Of a stretch of DNA of 64,000 nucleotides, positions 51,307 through 59,681 are shown one piece after another (the stretch's first letter is position 1; each line of letters opens with the position of its first letter). The notes beneath the pieces were generated by a model. The model saw only the letters and a list, made by a program, of their open reading frames with translations, did no database searches and was not told the DNA's origin. This DNA comes from Dehalococcoides mccartyi (GTDB lineage: Bacteria; Chloroflexota; Dehalococcoidia; Dehalococcoidales; Dehalococcoidaceae). The stretch spans positions 1,457,288 through 1,521,287 of the forward strand of contig NZ_CP013074.1 in assembly GCF_001889305.1 (NCBI RefSeq). The letters run 5' to 3'. Both the position numbers and the translations under genes were made by a program.

Positions 51307-52782
51307 CTATATTGAGGTATCTATACCGGTTACCGGCTGTTCGGAATCCCACCACTCTGCAGGCGGCTTCCGCCCGTAATCAAAGCTCTTGTCCATAGTG
51401 GTAAAGAAGCTGTTGAAGATTGAAGTAGTGGAAACTGTGCCCTTGACCAGTTCATGTATGCCTGATTTATCAAAGGCATTGAACGGGCAGGTACCCTGAC
51501 AGACCGGACAATGGGAACAAACTGCCATGTCGGTGCGCCAGGTCAGGTAACCGCCGTACTGGTACGGCTTAGCCGCATCCCAGGTGGGCTCATCCTTGCT
51601 GATAGCTCCCATCGGGCAGGCATCTGCGCAGATACCGCAGGTCTTACAGAATTCACGTCCGCCGAAGTCTATAGGTTTGCACTCTTCAAGCGGAAGGTCG
51701 GTAAGTACGCCGTGCATTACCCGGACAGAAATACCGTATTTGGGAGTCATAACACCGCCCCAGCGGGAAAGTTCGCCGGCACCGGCCAAAATACCGGTGG
51801 CACCGGTGGGTGCAAAACGGCCGTTGCAGTTGTCCAGTGAGATATATCCCAAACCCCACAGGAAGTCCTGTATGCTCTTAACTATCTTTACCCAGCTGGT
51901 GTAATAATATGACTGACCAGCATTCTGGGTTGTGCCAAGGGCATGACGGGTAACTTCGCCGGGCTGACGGGATGAGAACTGCAGGAACCATTTCATCCTG
52001 CGGGGTATGACAATCTTGGTGGGACGTATGGCAGGCGTACACACGATATCATCCACATCACCGAATTCAAAGGTGGTGGGTGCACCATGAGTTATCAGCC
52101 ATTTTTCACCAAACATTACCTTAAGGAAGTGGTCATCTACCGGTATGGCGGTGACATCGTCAAAGCCGTAAAAACGGACTGCCGCCCTTACAATTTTTAA
52201 AGCCTCTTCGGGAGTTCCCTGCCACTTGGTTCCGCCGCGCTGCTCAGGCGGAGGCATAATCCTCCAACCCTCGGGATGGTCAGTCAGACCCATATACGCG
52301 CCATGGGTTGCCATGATTAACTCTTTAGGGAACATACCCATGTTAAGCAGGGCAGCCCCCATAACCAGAGCGTTGTCCTTTATATCCCCGATATAATCAG
52401 GGTATTCAGGGTCTGCTGAAGTACCGGGGAATCCCAGTGTGCTTGCGCCTTTTTCCCAATTCGGGTATTTTTCCAGAATACGGTCCATCTTCATCCGGTG
52501 AATCTCGGATTCCGGATAGGCGGGAGTGATTAACCCCATAGGGGGAGGGCCTTTATAGGCAGGCCCCAAGGTCGGGAGTACATCCCAATCAATAGGGGTG
52601 GTAGTCTCATTTACCTGTTTAACCCACCAGGGCATATTAACCCGTGCCATGGGTGCTGAAGCCATTTCATCCAAATCACGGAAAACCGGGCTAACCGCAG
52701 CTGCTGCGCCTGCCCCTGCGCCTACCAAACCCAAGCCCTTCATGAAATCACGTCTGCTTAGAACACTATGAAACTGGGCCAT
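51307..52782 (-). CDS. rdhA: Reductive dehalogenase catalytic subunit RdhA
   Basis: A 491-residue RdhA. Tat motif SRRDFMKGLGLVGAG. Fe-S motifs CKTCGICADACP (379-390) and CSHCPVCQGTCP (422-433). It is closely related to 19179-20645 along its whole length. AAAGGAGG lies 6 bases before the ATG at 52782. It heads the rdhA-rdhB-ykgJ-dph6 operon, and a MarR gene precedes it in the same orientation. Confidence 0.94.
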   Translation of the reverse strand: MAQFHSVLSRRDFMKGLGLVGAGAGAAAAVSPVFRDLDEMASAPMARVNMPWWVKQVNETTTPIDWDVLPTLGPAYKGPPPMGLITPAYPESEIHRMKMDRILEKYPNWEKGASTLGFPGTSADPEYPDYIGDIKDNALVMGAALLNMGMFPKELIMATHGAYMGLTDHPEGWRIMPPPEQRGGTKWQGTPEEALKIVRAAVRFYGFDDVTAIPVDDHFLKVMFGEKWLITHGAPTTFEFGDVDDIVCTPAIRPTKIVIPRRMKWFLQFSSRQPGEVTRHALGTTQNAGQSYYYTSWVKIVKSIQDFLWGLGYISLDNCNGRFAPTGATGILAGAGELSRWGGVMTPKYGISVRVMHGVLTDLPLEECKPIDFGGREFCKTCGICADACPMGAISKDEPTWDAAKPYQYGGYLTWRTDMAVCSHCPVCQGTCPFNAFDKSGIHELVKGTVSTTSIFNSFFTTMDKSFDYGRKPPAEWWDSEQPVTGIDTSI

Positions 52783-53162
52783 CTTAGCCTCCTTTTACTA
52801 ATTGCCTTTAATAATTCCCGTGTATACCATTAACCCCGGTTGGATTTCTCTATACTCACACCTCCACGTACTTATGTATTGGTAATAGTCTTAATCATTT
52901 GGTTATTCAAGGCAGCCACCAATTTGATCCTTGAGACCAGCCACGGGAAACAGGTGATGCGCCCTTAAACCCGGGGGTTAAAAAATTCTGACAGAAACCC
53001 GGAATCCTTAAAGAACACCTGCTAAACGGCAGCACAGCCTTTTGAGGCCGCACCGTAAGAATCAGGCAACTTGTCAGTTTACTCATACTAAACATGTCAA
53101 ACCTGTATGCAGGAGATTACCAATAGCTTTTTCCCAGCTTTATATTTGTCTTGCCCGATATG

Positions 53163-53202
53163 TTGTCATGTAAAGCTATACATGACAAGTTTACATGACA
53201 AG
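53163..53202. promoter_or_regulatory. Operator candidate upstream of rdhA (51307-52782)
   Basis: Inverted repeat TTGTCATGTA / TACATGACAA (arms 53163-53172 and 53179-53188), followed by a third half-site TTACATGACAAG (53191-53202). It lies between the rdhA start and the MarR stop at 53298. The rest of this 515-base gap is A/T-rich leader; a GGAGGTG lies about 80 bases before rdhA. Confidence 0.6.
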
Positions 53203-53253
53203 TGTTAATAAAAACATCGTACTAAAGTACTAGTACCACCTGAAAACAAAAAA

Positions 53254-53268
53254 AGCGGCAATGCCGCT
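53254..53268 (-). terminator. Short hairpin after the MarR gene
   Basis: AGCGGCA / TGCCGCT around a single base, followed on the minus strand by a T run (A run at 53246-53254). It is 29 bases past the MarR stop. Confidence 0.65.
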
Positions 53269-53297
53269 CTCTAAGCTGAAGCTGGGGAAATTATTTG

Positions 53298-53816
53298 TTA
53301 ATCAGCTTTGAATTTCATATTCTTAAGGACATCTGACGCAACTTTGTTAATCTTCTCCAGCATGACAATAAATGATTCAACCTCGGTTTCATTTAAAACC
53401 TTAAAAAGTACATCGTGTTGGGTTTTTATTGTTTTCTCAATACCCTCACAAATTTCCACACCCTTTGGAGTGAGTTCAATCCTTATCAGATTTTTGTATT
53501 CCAAATCTTTAATCAGATTTATAGTGCCGTTTTTTTGCATCCGCCCAAGTATTCTGGAGACCGCCGCTGCATCACGCCTGATTATCTTTCCGAGTCTGGT
53601 AGGAGTCATCGAAACTGATGAATTGTGAATTTCAACCATAATAATAGCCTGCTCCGGTGTAACACCAAGAGGCTGAAAACTCTTTGTAATAACTCGGTAG
53701 ACTAAAACCCGTACTTGTTCAAGCCTTAAACCGGCTTTTATATATTTATCCTCTGTGCCAAAGGAAACCCAGTACTGGTCGGCTTCTTTTTGCTTTCTGC
53801 CCGGTACCACAGCCAT
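53298..53816 (-). CDS. MarR-family regulator
   Basis: A 172-residue regulator with winged HTH about 65-115 (TPTRLGKIIRRDAAAVSRILGRM). It is the homologue of 21779-22297, with the same length and the same position upstream of a YkgJ/Dph6-containing rdh operon. Its likely binding site is the inverted repeat at 53163. Confidence 0.88.
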   Translation of the reverse strand: MAVVPGRKQKEADQYWVSFGTEDKYIKAGLRLEQVRVLVYRVITKSFQPLGVTPEQAIIMVEIHNSSVSMTPTRLGKIIRRDAAAVSRILGRMQKNGTINLIKDLEYKNLIRIELTPKGVEICEGIEKTIKTQHDVLFKVLNETEVESFIVMLEKINKVASDVLKNMKFKAD

Positions 53817-54016
53817 AAAATAGACCTCTTTTTATTACTATATTACACTGACGATAATCATGCTAGATAATATATTCTAGGATTATATGCCATTTTACAT
53901 ACCTAAGACAAATTAAGCCGCATCTCAACTGAATAAAAAATGCCCTCACCTTAAGAAGCGGGGACACTTTAACTAAATAACCCGGCAGGGAAATTAAATA
54001 GAGCTAATCCTATAAA

Positions 54017-54466
54017 CTAGACCACCGTAAAATCCAGCCTGAAATATTCGCTTATGCCTATATATAGAGCCACCTGATAATGCCCCTTTAAAAACCCTCC
54101 TTCAGGTTTTTCCAGAGAGTCAGTATGCACGCAGGTAGACGAATCAATAAGGGAAATACTTTGTATCTCATTTCCTTCAAAAAACCAGACTACCATGGTA
54201 GCCGCACAGCATACATCCAACGAACGCGGCTGCCAACTGAAATATATCACAGGAGTATCTGAAGTGAAGGTGTCACAGCGGTCTGCCGCTATGCCATCAT
54301 TGCCTATAGCAGATGAAGTATGGGCATTAAATATCCTGGCGTAATCCAGTGAAAAAGGAACTGCGCCGGTATCTTGGGCGGCATCACCGCAACCACTACC
54401 AAACAACATTATCCCGCCTGCCAGCACTGCCGTCAGCCATATATTTATAAACTTGAATGATTTCAT
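54017..54466 (-). CDS. Small lipoprotein of unknown function
   Basis: A 149-residue protein from the ATG at 54466, 4 bases after the YkgJ-like stop; longer starts up to 54541 lie inside that gene. Signal MKSFKFINIWLTAVLAGG with lipobox FGSGC. The mature part has several Cys (DRCDTF, VCCAATM, SSTCVHT) and beta-strand character. The family is unrecognised. As the last gene of an rdhAB operon it may assist the exported enzyme at the outer membrane face; that is inference. Confidence 0.65.
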   Translation of the reverse strand: MKSFKFINIWLTAVLAGGIMLFGSGCGDAAQDTGAVPFSLDYARIFNAHTSSAIGNDGIAADRCDTFTSDTPVIYFSWQPRSLDVCCAATMVVWFFEGNEIQSISLIDSSTCVHTDSLEKPEGGFLKGHYQVALYIGISEYFRLDFTVV

Positions 54467-54470
54467 ATAC

Positions 54471-55046
54471 CTATACCCCTGTATCACTTGAATTTCTGAA
54501 ATATTCTGCACTGAAATCCGGTATGAATCTATAAATATCATCCTGTTTCCAGCCGGTCATACCCCAGAGGTTCTTGTCCCGGCTCTGGCGGTCATCCCAG
54601 CACCTGATTATCTTGGCATCGTTCGGCCTGACCGGATGAATACGGCAGGTCTTCTTTTCCTTATCAAAGAAGATGCAGTAACCGCGGTCATAAGTCCGTC
54701 TGGGATGTATGCGGGCACCTGTTATATCCTCCTGCCCTTCCTTCGCCCACCTGAGGAAAAAGGTCTGGCAGTCCGCCGTATCCGCCACCATGTACCTGTC
54801 TATCAGCTCCTTGACCGAAATATTCAGGTATTCGGCCACAGGGGGAATTTCATCAGGACGCGGCATGCAGGGGTAACACAGGCAGCAGTAGCCGCAGCAC
54901 TGGCACTTTTTAAAATTGAACTTGGAGGCCATGAAATGCCTTCCGGCCTGTTCACGGCAGTAGTTTTCATACCCGGCTGTCAGGGCGCGATAGTTTGAAA
55001 TATCACGGGCAGAAAGATTGGACATAAACGGACGAAGCTCTTGCAT
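54471..55046 (-). CDS. YkgJ-family Cys-cluster protein
   Basis: A 191-residue protein, the third YkgJ-type gene beside an rdhBA. It has an extra-rich cluster CQCCGYCCLCYPCMPRP (48-64), plus DTADCQTFFLRW, GYCIFFD and TCRIHPVRP. GGAGGG lies 5 bases before the ATG. A strong hairpin (55070-55106) separates it from rdhB 55115. Confidence 0.75.
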   Translation of the reverse strand: MQELRPFMSNLSARDISNYRALTAGYENYCREQAGRHFMASKFNFKKCQCCGYCCLCYPCMPRPDEIPPVAEYLNISVKELIDRYMVADTADCQTFFLRWAKEGQEDITGARIHPRRTYDRGYCIFFDKEKKTCRIHPVRPNDAKIIRCWDDRQSRDKNLWGMTGWKQDDIYRFIPDFSAEYFRNSSDTGV

Positions 55047-55069
55047 GGTTTCCCTCCGGGTAAGGTAAC

Positions 55070-55106
55070 AGTATCAGGGGGTACTTAAGTTGTACCCCCT
55101 GATACT
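55070..55106 (-). terminator. Strong hairpin between rdhB and the YkgJ-like gene
   Basis: AGTATCAGGGGGTAC / GTACCCCCTGATACT, 15-bp arms around a 7-base loop, 9 bases past the rdhB stop. Its 3' side on the minus strand is GTTACCTTACC, without a T run, so it may be an mRNA-stabilising or attenuating structure. Confidence 0.6.
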
Positions 55107-55114
55107 TTAAAAGG

Positions 55115-55384
55115 CTATATGGACTGCTTGTGCCGTCTTAAGAGTGCCCAGGTAGTTGCCAGCAGGAGAACTGCCAAGATGAAGAAAACCAGAAACCCCA
55201 TCCAGGCAGATTCGGGTTCATTCTCTACCAGAGACCCGAAATAATGCTGAACAGCACCTATGCCCGAAAGCAGACCCAGAGCACCTATCAGCCATTCATA
55301 CCATCTGACGGCTGTCTTGGCTCTAAGCCAGTTTACCAGTAAGGTTAAAGCAGCACCGAAAAGTACGCCTATCCAAAAAATCAT
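55115..55384 (-). CDS. rdhB: Reductive dehalogenase membrane anchor RdhB
   Basis: An 89-residue protein with three membrane helices, WYEW about residue 28 and a basic tail RRHKQSI. It lies 30 bases after the rdhA stop. Confidence 0.92.
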   Translation of the reverse strand: MIFWIGVLFGAALTLLVNWLRAKTAVRWYEWLIGALGLLSGIGAVQHYFGSLVENEPESAWMGFLVFFILAVLLLATTWALLRRHKQSI

Positions 55385-55414
55385 TTTATATAATCTCCTA
55401 TACCGAAGTCGTTA

Positions 55415-56902
55415 TTAGTAACTGGTATCGACCCCATACGGATAGTCATCCACTTCGTCCCACCAGGTAGCAGGATTCTTCCGCCCGTACTTAAAGGACT
55501 TTTCCATATTCTTGAAGAAAGTATTGAACACAGGTGTGGTGGAAACAGTGCCCTTGACTACGTCATGTATAAACGAGCCGGGGTGGGAATTGAAGGGACA
55601 GGTACCCTGGCAAATGGGACAGTGGGGGCACTTGGTATAGTCACAGCGCCAGCCCAGGAAACCTGCGTTGCCAAAGGTATTATCATCTCTCCATGTAGGT
55701 TCACCGGGATTGATAGCCCCGAAAGGACAAGCCTCGGCACAGATACCGCAGCTTTCACAGAATCTGCGGGCACCAAAATCAATGGGGCGGCTGGGTGGCA
55801 GCGGCATATCAGTCAGGAAACCCCAGGTAACTCTGACGGTAATGCCGTAAAGCGGGTGGTTTACATATGAAGCACGGGAAAGTTCACCCAGACCACCCAG
55901 AACCGCCCAAGCACCAGCCGGAGAAAGGCTGTTGTTGCCGGCACTTATCATCTGGTAGCCCAAACCGCGGGCAAAATCCTGGAAGTGGGCTTTGGTATTG
56001 TAGGCGCGTTCGTAACTGGTTTCTGTAGCCGCTCCTTCAAACCTGCCGGACTGGCGGCGGGTCCATTCGTATGGCTGACGCATAGTCCAGAGGAAAATAT
56101 ATTTGCATTTGTTGGGAATAGTAACTTTTCGGGGAGTTTCAATACATTCCTCAACATCTCCGAATTCAAGTGTTTTGCCGTACTGGTCAACAGTAAAGAC
56201 AAGTTTTTTAAGGTTATCATCAAGTTCCAAAGCACCCACGTCTTCACCGCCAAAATAACGGATACCGGCTTTCAGGGTTCGGAGGTTATCTTCGGGAGTG
56301 CCCTGATACTTGGTGCCGCCCATCTCTTCAGGGGTATGCACCATTTTAGGTCCGGCATAGCTGTCGGTACTACCCAGGTAACCGCCGGCCGCCCGAACTG
56401 CCGCTACCAGGTCTACCATATTGCCGCCCAAATTCATCCTCTGGGGAAACTGACCGAAAGCGAACATTTCCGAAGCATGAGTAAGAGCGGTAGTCCGGAT
56501 ATCCCCGAACCCGTCTATACCCGGCTCAAAACCGGGAAATTCTTCACGGGCTTTGGCATACAGAATTTCGTCTTCGGCTTTTTTATCTTCCCAATCCAGC
56601 CATCTGGCCACCGGCGCACCGATAGCCTTCAAATTGTCATAAACCGGCAGGGTAGGATCCATGCGCGCCCAGGTATAAGGGCGTCTTTGAATCATATCCC
56701 AATCTATGGGGGTGGTAGGGTCTCCGTGCTCCCGCTCTTTGACAAACCAGGGTAAATTGCGGGTGCTGGGTGTTGAAGCTACGAGCTCATCAAGGTCATG
56801 GAACATAGGGGTTACGGCTGAGGCGGCACCCAATCCGGCTCCGGCCATACCTATCCCTTTCAGGAAATCCTTACGGGTAAGTGTACTGTGAAAGTTCGAC
56901 AT
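55415..56902 (-). CDS. rdhA: Reductive dehalogenase catalytic subunit RdhA
   Basis: A 495-residue RdhA starting MSNFHSTLTRKDFLKGIGM; the twin-arginine motif reads TRKDF, with Lys replacing the second Arg, a conservative Tat variant. Fe-S motifs CESCGICAEACP (382-393) and CPHCPICQGTCP (425-436). AGAGGAGG precedes the ATG at 56902. The OmpR/kinase pair immediately upstream is the likely control system. Followed by rdhB, a YkgJ-like gene and a lipoprotein. Confidence 0.94.
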   Translation of the reverse strand: MSNFHSTLTRKDFLKGIGMAGAGLGAASAVTPMFHDLDELVASTPSTRNLPWFVKEREHGDPTTPIDWDMIQRRPYTWARMDPTLPVYDNLKAIGAPVARWLDWEDKKAEDEILYAKAREEFPGFEPGIDGFGDIRTTALTHASEMFAFGQFPQRMNLGGNMVDLVAAVRAAGGYLGSTDSYAGPKMVHTPEEMGGTKYQGTPEDNLRTLKAGIRYFGGEDVGALELDDNLKKLVFTVDQYGKTLEFGDVEECIETPRKVTIPNKCKYIFLWTMRQPYEWTRRQSGRFEGAATETSYERAYNTKAHFQDFARGLGYQMISAGNNSLSPAGAWAVLGGLGELSRASYVNHPLYGITVRVTWGFLTDMPLPPSRPIDFGARRFCESCGICAEACPFGAINPGEPTWRDDNTFGNAGFLGWRCDYTKCPHCPICQGTCPFNSHPGSFIHDVVKGTVSTTPVFNTFFKNMEKSFKYGRKNPATWWDEVDDYPYGVDTSY

Positions 56903-57210
56903 GTTTACCTCCTCTAATGGTTACTTGGCAGGAACTGTATTCAATTCTGCTTTTGTTTTCTGTCACCTCCTTTCAGTCTTTAAACCACAGCAGATGAAAG
57001 TATTTTTAGACATGGGAAAAGACATAAAACTTCGCTCTGAATGACAGTTTAATGATAAGGGAACACAGGTAAGCATTCGCATAAAAGAATGCCCGTAATA
57101 ATAAGGATTTGCTTATAAATACGTTAGAGTTTACTTATGCAGAGGAAAAACCGGACATGAAGCGTATAAACCAGGGTATTTTGCTGAAAAACGGGGACTA
57201 AACGGGGATT
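56903..57210 (-). promoter_or_regulatory. 308-base rdhA leader and promoter region
   Basis: Contains AGGAGGTGA on the minus strand at 56963-56971, 61 bases from the rdhA start and not followed by a credible start codon. The remainder is A/T-rich with no clear palindrome. The promoter should lie near 57.0-57.1 kb. Confidence 0.4.
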
Positions 57211-57888
57211 TTAGCCGTTACCGAGATAGTAACCCAAGCCATACTTGGTCAGTATCAAATCAGGCTGGTTCAGAACTGATGCAAGTTTTTCCCTCAACTG
57301 GTTAACAAGTACCCTGATAGCCTTATGACAACCCGGATACTCATCACCCCAGATAGCCGAAGCAAGGCTTCGGTAGGTGACATAATTCGGCCGCTGATTA
57401 GCCAGATGAAGGAAGATAATATTCTCGGTAGGTGAAAGCTTTAGCTCATGTCCATTTGATTCTATTTTGTTCAGGGCGGGATAGTAGGTCAGGTTACCCA
57501 TAGCGTATACTTCACCCTCCGAAGGATGTGACCGCTTTAACACATTTTTCACTCTGGAGATTAGTTCCATCTGACGAAAAGGTTTGCTAATAAACTCGTC
57601 AGCACCCTTGCTGAGCGCCACCACCACATCCATCTCGTCTTTTTTTACCGTCAGCACTATAACGGGCACCTTTGAAAAACGGCGTATCTCCTGCAATACT
57701 TCTATGCCGCTCATATCCGGCAAACCCAGGTCAAGGATGATAAAATCCGGTACTTCGGTCTCTGCCAGCTCTATACCCTCTTTGCCAAGCTGGGTTCTGA
57801 CTATCTGTATATCAGGCCAGGCTACCGAAAAAGTGAGAGCTACCAGATCAATTATGGATAAATCATCCTCTATTATCAGTGTCTTCAT
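57211..57888 (-). CDS. OmpR-family response regulator
   Basis: A 225-residue regulator with receiver IIEDD, Asp53 in LDLGLPD, Lys in ISKPF and a winged HTH at 130-222 (AIRVLVNQLREKL). It overlaps the kinase gene by 26 bases and lies 308 bases upstream of rdhA 55415. It is a paralogue of 37747-38427. Confidence 0.92.
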   Translation of the reverse strand: MKTLIIEDDLSIIDLVALTFSVAWPDIQIVRTQLGKEGIELAETEVPDFIILDLGLPDMSGIEVLQEIRRFSKVPVIVLTVKKDEMDVVVALSKGADEFISKPFRQMELISRVKNVLKRSHPSEGEVYAMGNLTYYPALNKIESNGHELKLSPTENIIFLHLANQRPNYVTYRSLASAIWGDEYPGCHKAIRVLVNQLREKLASVLNQPDLILTKYGLGYYLGNG

Positions 57889-59467
57889 CCCATTCGCTCC
57901 TTATCGGCAGTGTAAAGTAAAAGGTACTGCCGTGGCCGTATTCACTGGTAAACCATATTTCGCCCCGGTGCAGTTCAACAATCATCTTGGAAAGAGCCAG
58001 CCCCAAACCCAACCCTCCGTACCTGTCCCGCTTGGTCTTGATACGATAATAAGGAGTAAAAATTCCCTGCTGCTTATTCTTGGGTATACCCGTACCCTGG
58101 TCTCTGACCGATATTTTTATATTATCCCCTGATTTCACAGCCTCAATACAAATATCACTGCCGGTACGGGAAAACTTGAGTGAGTTGCTGAGCAGATTAA
58201 GCACTACCTGATGAATCATTTTTTTATCAAATAACGTTAACGGAATATCGCTGCCAAAATTCAGCACTATCCGTTTTTGCATTTTCTGGGCCTGCGGCTG
58301 AAGGTAATCTACACAATCCCCGATAACTTTTCTGATACTGGCATACTCAGGGTCTGTTTGCAGCTGGCCTATTTCCCCCTTGGCCAAGTTCATAAGGTCA
58401 TCAATCTTGTTATTCAGATTAATAGCCCCATTCTGCATGTTTCGGGCATAACCCAGCAGAGCACTGCCTGAAAGCTCGGATACCAGGTATTCACTGGAGG
58501 CAAGCAGGGGAGTAAGGGGTGTTTTGAGCTCATGCACCAGTGCCCGCATAAAGTAATTACGCTGATTCAGCTGGTCTTCAACCTCCGCATGAGCCTGCAG
58601 TTCCCGCTCATAGGCTTCCCGAAGGCTCTGTTCAAGCCGCTTGGTTTCCGAAATATCACGGTAGACCACCACTGCTACTTCCCTGCCGCTCAAATAAATA
58701 AAGCTGGCATTTATTTCGCAATCCAGCCGTCTGCCATCTTTGGTAATATATACATTCGGGAAACGGAGTACCGCATATTCTGACTCAATAACCAGTTTGG
58801 TATTTTCCAGCGCATAATCTTTCATATCAGAAGCGGTAAGATCAAGCGGGGTCATCTGAAGGAGCTCTTCCCGTGAATAATTGACCATCTGGCAAAAAGC
58901 CTTGTTTACTTCAATATATTTACCGGGCGGTGTTTCACCCGAAAAATCAATCAAAGTTAACCCGTCATTGCAGTTATTAAAAAACATGGAATAACGGGTA
59001 AACAGTTCGTTTAATTTCCGTTCCGTTTTCTCATGGTTTTTAATTTCCTGAACCAGTTTGCTGTTTATTTCGGCCAGCTCTTTGGTACGCTCGGCCACCT
59101 GTATCTGAAGCTGTTTACGGAGATTAACCGGGTCAGTCACATCCTGCAGGACTTCATACAGAAACTCCCTGCCATTTATGGCGACCTTGCTTGCGGTTTT
59201 TAAGATAGTAATCAGCTTGCCGCTGCTGGTCAGCAGCTGCCTTTCGGCATTGTCTACTGATTGTCCCATATCCAGTATCGGGCAATTACCCTCTGCCGCC
59301 GGGCAAATGAACTTGTGGCAGGAATGGCCGATAATCTCGGATGCCCCTGCCCCGATAAGTTTCTGGGCAACCCTGTTTATATTTACAATCTTTCTAGATG
59401 AAGTATCTATGACTACAATGCCCACCGGCAAAGCATCTATCTGGATTGTATCCAAGCTGTCAACCAT
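57863..59467 (-). CDS. Two-PAS histidine kinase
   Basis: A 534-residue soluble kinase. PAS1 (about 8-115) contains CHKFICPAAEGNCPI (50-64), a Cys-rich insert that could bind a metal or react to redox. A coiled coil (120-155) leads to PAS2 (160-280). HisKA has LVHELKTPLTP with His at about 312, and the HATPase shows NLLSNSLKFSR, DQGTGIP and GLGLALSK. It is coupled to the OmpR gene downstream. Confidence 0.92.
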   Translation of the reverse strand: MVDSLDTIQIDALPVGIVVIDTSSRKIVNINRVAQKLIGAGASEIIGHSCHKFICPAAEGNCPILDMGQSVDNAERQLLTSSGKLITILKTASKVAINGREFLYEVLQDVTDPVNLRKQLQIQVAERTKELAEINSKLVQEIKNHEKTERKLNELFTRYSMFFNNCNDGLTLIDFSGETPPGKYIEVNKAFCQMVNYSREELLQMTPLDLTASDMKDYALENTKLVIESEYAVLRFPNVYITKDGRRLDCEINASFIYLSGREVAVVVYRDISETKRLEQSLREAYERELQAHAEVEDQLNQRNYFMRALVHELKTPLTPLLASSEYLVSELSGSALLGYARNMQNGAINLNNKIDDLMNLAKGEIGQLQTDPEYASIRKVIGDCVDYLQPQAQKMQKRIVLNFGSDIPLTLFDKKMIHQVVLNLLSNSLKFSRTGSDICIEAVKSGDNIKISVRDQGTGIPKNKQQGIFTPYYRIKTKRDRYGGLGLGLALSKMIVELHRGEIWFTSEYGHGSTFYFTLPIRSEWDEDTDNRG

Positions 59468-59681
59468 AAAAACAGTTTCCCCGCAAAGCCCCGATACTTA
59501 TAATAATATTAATATTACCATACAAAAACCCAAGTACAATCAGACAAAATAACCAAAGCCTGTCTATTTCAAATAAGGCCGTGCTGATTACGGCGGTAAG
59601 GCAAAGAGTGTATAATGGTATGAAAATATTGAATATAACTAATCGATATCATTCCGGGTAAACCGACAGAGGATTTGCCTT

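Noticed and set aside
2942..56902. Assignment of any rdhA to vcrA, bvcA, tceA or another named gene
   Set aside because: N-terminal and Fe-S region sequences do not match the named enzymes as I remember them; naming would need alignment.
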